From: Stutzerimonas stutzeri
Lineage (GTDB): Bacteria > Pseudomonadota > Gammaproteobacteria > Pseudomonadales > Pseudomonadaceae
NCBI RefSeq assembly: GCF_024448895.1
Contig: NZ_JAMOIC010000006.1
Location: 124,001-188,000 of the forward strand
Length of the DNA stretch: 64,000 nt
Direction: 5' to 3'
Shown piece by piece: positions 60,885 through 64,000 of this stretch. The first letter of the stretch is position 1. Each line of letters opens with the position of its first letter. The translations under genes were made by a program, and so were the position numbers. The notes beneath the pieces are model-generated. The model had not been told where the DNA came from. It did no database searches and saw only the letters and a list, made by a program, of their open reading frames with translations.

Positions 60885-61529
60885 TTAGACTGGCAGTTGC
60901 CGTTTTTCGTGGACAGCGTCGACAACACCGTACTCGAGCGCTCGAGAAGCACTCATGAAGTAGTCGCGATTGGTATCACGCTCAATTGTCTCCAGATCCT
61001 GCCCTGTGTGGTGGGCAAGCAACTGGTTCAGCCGCTCACGAATGAAAAGAATCTCACGCGCATGGATATCGATATCCGAAGCCTGACCCTGGAAGCCACC
61101 CAAAGGCTGGTGAATCATTACTCGAGCATTCGGCAGACAGAAGCGCTTACCCTTTGCACCACCGGCAAGCAGGAACGCGCCCATGCTGCAGGCCTGACCG
61201 ATACAGGTGGTCGAGACATCCGCCTTGATGAACTGCATGGTGTCGTAGATGGCCATACCTGCGGTTACCGACCCACCAGGAGAGTTGATGTACAGATGAA
61301 TATCCTTCTCGGGGTTTTCTGCCTCGAGGAACAGCATCTGCGCCACGATAAGGTTAGCCATGTAGTCTTCCACTTGGCCAACCACGAAAATCACCCGCTC
61401 CTTCAGGAGGCGGGAGTAGATGTCATACGCACGCTCGCCACGAGCGGACTGCTCGATGACCATCGGCACCAGTCCACCAGCGGCCTGGATATCTGGTGCT
61501 TGCATAAACGAATTGCCGGACATTTCCAA
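60885..61529 (-). CDS. clpP: ATP-dependent Clp protease proteolytic subunit ClpP
   Basis: The 214-residue serine protease forms the tetradecameric chamber. The catalytic triad is visible as S115 (GQACSMGAF), H140 ([11 protein letters not shown]) and D189 (RDTNRDYFM). The N-terminal propeptide-like start and the [16 protein letters not shown] segment are typical. It lies between tig and clpX on the minus strand, with a hairpin between it and tig. Read-through from tig could give a tig-clpP-clpX transcript. Confidence 0.98.
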   Translation of the reverse strand: MEMSGNSFMQAPDIQAAGGLVPMVIEQSARGERAYDIYSRLLKERVIFVVGQVEDYMANLIVAQMLFLEAENPEKDIHLYINSPGGSVTAGMAIYDTMQFIKADVSTTCIGQACSMGAFLLAGGAKGKRFCLPNARVMIHQPLGGFQGQASDIDIHAREILFIRERLNQLLAHHTGQDLETIERDTNRDYFMSASRALEYGVVDAVHEKRQLPV

Positions 61530-61557
61530 CGATACTCCCTATGTCACGCCGCAAATA

Positions 61558-61584
61558 CATAAGCCAGCACTAGGCTGGCTTATG
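61558..61584 (-). terminator. Hairpin between tig and clpP (possible attenuator or terminator)
   Basis: An eleven-base inverted repeat (61558-61568 with 61574-61584) closes a five-base loop. The following minus-strand sequence is only modestly T-rich, so partial termination is more likely than complete. Confidence 0.55.
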
Positions 61585-61610
61585 AATGTGCATTAAACGA
61601 TTGAAGAGGT

Positions 61611-62921
61611 TCAGGCAGCTTGCGGAGCTTCCGCAGGCTTCACTGCTTCTTCGTAGGAGACCGATTTGTCGGTCACTTTAGCCTGCTGCAGGACAGTATC
61701 TACAACTTGTTCTTCGAGCACAACAGAACGGACTTCGTTCAATTGCTCGTCATTTTTGTAGTACCAGGAGACGACCTGCTCAGGCTCTTGATAAGCCGAA
61801 GCCATTTCTTCGATCAGCTCGCGGACGCGCGCGTCATCAGGCTTCAGCTCGTACTGCTTGACCACTTCAGCAACGATCAGGCCCAGCACTACACGGCGCT
61901 TGGCCTGCTCTTCAAACAGCTCGGCCGGCAGTTGATCGGGCTTGATGTTGCCACCGAACTGCTGAACGGCCTGAACTCGCAGACGGTTCACTTCGTTGTC
62001 GATGAGTGCTTTTGGAACTTCGATCGGATTCGCGCTTACAAGCCCTTCCATGACCTGGTTCTTGACCTTGGTCTTGATGGCCTGACGCAGTTCTCGCTCC
62101 ATGTTCTTCTTCACTTCAGCACGGAAGCCTTCGAGGCCACCTTCCTGAACGCCGAATTGTGAAAAGAATTCCTCATTCAGCTCTGGCAGCTTAGGAGCTT
62201 CAACGCTGTTCACAGTGACTGTAAATTCGGCAGTTTTGCCAGCCAGATCGAGGTTCTGGTAATCCTCGGGGAAAGCCGGGTTGATCACTCGCTCTTCACC
62301 AGCCGTTGCACCAACCAAGGCCGATTCGAAGCCTGGGATCATGCGGCCGGAGCCAAGTACAAGCTGAGTACCTTGTGCCGAGCCACCTGCAAAGGCCTCA
62401 CCGTCGATCTTGCCGACGAAGTCGATGTTCAGCTGATCGCCGTCTTCAGCCGCGCGATCGGCTTTCTCGTAACGAGTGTTCTGCTTGCGCAGGATTTCGA
62501 GCATGTTATCTACGTCGGAGTCCGCCACTTCGGCCTCCAGACGCTCGACTTCAATGGCGTCAAGACCAGCAACTTTGAACTCAGGGAATACTTCGAAAGT
62601 GGCAATGTATTCGAGGTCCTTGCCCTTCTCGAACACTTTAGGCTCGACTGCTGGCGCGCCAGCCGGATTCAGCTTTTCGGCAACTACTGCTTCGTAGAAG
62701 GTAGCCTGGATCAGATCGCCCAACGCTTCCTGGCGTGCAGCCGCTTCGTAGCGCTGGCGGATTACGCTCATCGGCACCTTGCCGGGACGGAAGCCTGGGA
62801 TCTTTGCACGACTGGCGGTCTGTTGCAGACGCTTGTTGACTTCGGTCTCGATGCGCTCGACCGGCACGCCAATGGTCATGCGGCGCTCAAGAGCGGAGGT
62901 GCTTTCAACAGAAACTTGCAT
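61611..62921 (-). CDS. tig: Trigger factor
   Basis: The 436-residue ribosome-associated chaperone folds nascent chains. The N-terminal ribosome-binding domain has the signature [17 protein letters not shown] (near 43-59). The FKBP-type PPIase domain lies about 150-245 with [13 protein letters not shown], and the helical C-terminal arms follow. Its length equals that of E. coli trigger factor plus a short Ala/Pro-rich tail. ATG 62921 has GAGGA just upstream; the frame continues to 62975 with unlike sequence. Confidence 0.98.
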   Translation of the reverse strand: MQVSVESTSALERRMTIGVPVERIETEVNKRLQQTASRAKIPGFRPGKVPMSVIRQRYEAAARQEALGDLIQATFYEAVVAEKLNPAGAPAVEPKVFEKGKDLEYIATFEVFPEFKVAGLDAIEVERLEAEVADSDVDNMLEILRKQNTRYEKADRAAEDGDQLNIDFVGKIDGEAFAGGSAQGTQLVLGSGRMIPGFESALVGATAGEERVINPAFPEDYQNLDLAGKTAEFTVTVNSVEAPKLPELNEEFFSQFGVQEGGLEGFRAEVKKNMERELRQAIKTKVKNQVMEGLVSANPIEVPKALIDNEVNRLRVQAVQQFGGNIKPDQLPAELFEEQAKRRVVLGLIVAEVVKQYELKPDDARVRELIEEMASAYQEPEQVVSWYYKNDEQLNEVRSVVLEEQVVDTVLQQAKVTDKSVSYEEAVKPAEAPQAA

Positions 62922-62977
62922 GGATTTTCCTCGTTGCACAGACATAAGCCGGCGTTCCGGCCCCAGAATGGGCAAGC

Positions 62978-63006
62978 ATTCTAGTGGCTCGTACCAGAGA
63001 AGTCAC
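62978..63006 (-). promoter_or_regulatory. Candidate sigma-70 promoter of tig
   Basis: On the minus strand GTGACT (63001-63006) and TAGAAT (62978-62983) are separated by 17 bases, placing the start about 50 bases before the tig ATG. A small GCCGG/CCGGC hairpin (62948-62961) lies in the resulting leader. Confidence 0.55.
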
Positions 63007-63144
63007 CCTGCCTCTAAGGCCGGTTCGCTCTGGCACCGCCGATTCTTAGTTGTGTGATGCCAACGAAAGGCAAGACGCCGAAGACCTGGACTATTCTTGA
63101 ACACAGCCTTGGCATGCCATGTCAACTACCCCGCACTGTTCGCT

Positions 63145-63558
63145 ATGATCAGCTCCATGACTGCATCGGTACAAATTCGCCAGCCCTGCCCTCCTGCCGC
63201 TTGTATCTGTGGCCGCGCGGAGCTTTCGGATATCGCTGAAAGCGATCTAAGAATTCTTCGCCTGACGCGGCATGAGGAAGGACGCTTGATCGAGCGGTTG
63301 GAAAATCTGGCTAGCCTCGAAGACCTCGAGCACATGCAGCTGCAGCTCTATCAAAAGCTGGGCATCCGGCTCGCAGTGTCGCCGGGCTCGACCGAAGTGC
63401 GCAGCATGCGAGGGATCCGTATCGAACTGGCCGAACTTCCAGGGCTGTGCAGAAAAACCCGCCAAGCCATTCCCGCTGCTATCAGGCGGGCCATGGAGAG
63501 ACGCCCGGAGATTGCCTACAACCTGCTGAATGCGCATGACCTGCTGCGTGATGCCTGA
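63145..63558 (+). CDS. Hypothetical protein with Cys-rich N-terminus
   Basis: The 137-residue product begins with a cysteine cluster (CPPAACICGR) followed by a helical, basic region with many leucines (LIERLENLASLEDLEHMQLQL), then a mixed region ending AIRRAMERRPEIAYNLLNAHDLL. No known domain is recognised. The three cysteines could bind a metal, but the spacing is not a standard finger. ATG 63145 is used; ATG 63157 is another candidate. It lies between tig (opposite strand) and the TRAP gene. Confidence 0.65.
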   Translation: MISSMTASVQIRQPCPPAACICGRAELSDIAESDLRILRLTRHEEGRLIERLENLASLEDLEHMQLQLYQKLGIRLAVSPGSTEVRSMRGIRIELAELPGLCRKTRQAIPAAIRRAMERRPEIAYNLLNAHDLLRDA

Positions 63559-63841
63559 CCGTTATCGATCTAGCGATCAATACTCCGGCAATAGCGCTCG
63601 CCAATGCCTTCTGCGATAGTTGGCCGACCAGTCTCTTCCGACTGACACGCTGTTCACCCATAAGGTCTTCAGCGCCTTGGACGCCTCCTCGCTCGCCGCC
63701 TCCACCAGGTGCAGCCAGCTGCGTCGTATTCCGCGCTACCCGCGCGTCCCGATGGCTTACCCGCCCTCGCCGCCAGTCGTTGCGTACCATCGCCTGGCCG
63801 TTCGCCAATAAAACCAAGACTAATCCGAACAAGGACGCCTC
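63559..63841. other. Gene-free stretch before the TRAP gene
   Basis: These 283 bases have no convincing coding frame. I looked for a sigma-54 box (TGGCAC-N5-TTGC type), common before such genes, and did not find one. No terminator hairpin follows the preceding gene clearly. Confidence 0.4.
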
Positions 63842-64000
63842 ATGAAACTGACTCGCTGCCTAACCGCGTTGGCCGCTGCTGCCGCCCTGTCTGCAACATT
63901 CTCGGCTGCCGCTCGCGAATACTCCGTTTCCACCGTGCTTTCCGACGCCTTTCCATGGGGTCAAGCAGCGCAGAAATGGGCTGATCTCGTAGAGGAGCGC
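63842..64000 (+). CDS. TRAP-type transporter solute-binding protein (DctP family, partial)
   Basis: Only the first 53 residues lie in the window. A signal peptide (MKLTRCLTALAAAAALSATFSAAA) is followed by REYSVSTVLSDAFPWGQAAQKWADLVEER, which fits the start of the DctP/SBP_bac_7 domain (binding proteins for C4-dicarboxylates and related acids). The membrane subunits should lie downstream. AAGGA lies eight bases upstream of the ATG. The ligand is unknown. Confidence 0.85.
   Translation, partial: MKLTRCLTALAAAAALSATFSAAAREYSVSTVLSDAFPWGQAAQKWADLVEER

Noticed and set aside
62985-63140. tRNA gene beside tig
   Set aside because: No T-loop motif GTTCRANYC or cloverleaf; the GGTTCG at 63020 has no matching arms.
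63559-63841. Sigma-54 promoter before the TRAP gene
   Set aside because: No TGGCAC-N5-TTGC pattern was found.

Overview
The window is a 64 kb piece of chromosome from a gammaproteobacterium of the Pseudomonas/Stutzerimonas group. This is inferred from the Pseudomonas-type proteins (FimL-like, LdcA-like, NfuA, a YejABEF-type ABC transporter, MltD with three LysM repeats). It also rests on the gene order tig-clpP-clpX-lon-hupB-ppiD-fabI-yejFEBAA-mltD-gloB-methyltransferase-rnhA-dnaQ-ldcA-enoyl hydratase-fimL-nudC and SDR-phosphotransferase-SCP2-phosphatase-sohB-acuI-DUF934-cysI, which I recall from Pseudomonas aeruginosa. No rRNA, tRNA, IS element, prophage or CRISPR array is visible.

Layout. 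1-1421: a partial epoxide-hydrolase-like gene coupled to uppP (minus strand). 1700-3334: a Cache-domain chemoreceptor closed by a strong terminator. 3.7-7.0 kb: a run of small proteins of unknown function, including two paralogues, then a DUF421 membrane protein and a type IB topoisomerase. 7.0-8.9 kb: a REC-CheC protein coupled to a PAS-GGDEF cyclase (minus). 9.1-13.6 kb: nfuA and metH. 13.8-15.5 kb: a GAF/GGDEF/EAL protein. 16.2-21.8 kb: accessory genes, namely a broken acyltransferase gene, an EamA exporter with its MarR regulator, a DUF1883 protein, an MFS carrier and a second RlmN-type radical SAM enzyme. 21.9-26.9 kb: an LRR-kinase fusion, small membrane proteins, and sulfite reductase cysI overlapping its DUF934 partner. 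27.0-32.4 kb: acyl-CoA and lipid metabolism genes with the protease SohB. 32.5-37.5 kb: a TauE/SafE-type permease, nudC, fimL and a dienoyl-CoA isomerase-like gene. 37.7-42.0 kb: ldcA, dnaQ, rnhA and a methyltransferase. 42.2-46.1 kb: gloB, mltD and an HDOD protein. 46.2-54.4 kb: one co-directional peptide ABC transporter operon that runs into fabI with a 20-base overlap. 54.5-62.9 kb: the folding and proteolysis block ppiD, hupB, lon, clpX, clpP and tig, all on the minus strand. 63.1-64.0 kb: a hypothetical gene and the start of a TRAP-type solute-binding protein.

The most unusual sequence-level signals are four. First, the roughly 145-base region after hupB folds into a hairpin, a three-way junction and an intrinsic terminator, and a G-U pair works only in the minus-strand RNA. 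Second, heat-shock (sigma-32-like) promoters lie before both clpX and lon. Third, there is an LRR plus eukaryotic-like kinase fusion with complete catalytic motifs. Fourth, there is a cassette of unrecognised small proteins at 3.7-5.8 kb. Coordinates of starts were refined from ribosome binding sites and family N-termini. All functional calls rest on motifs and memory of families, and no database search was run.
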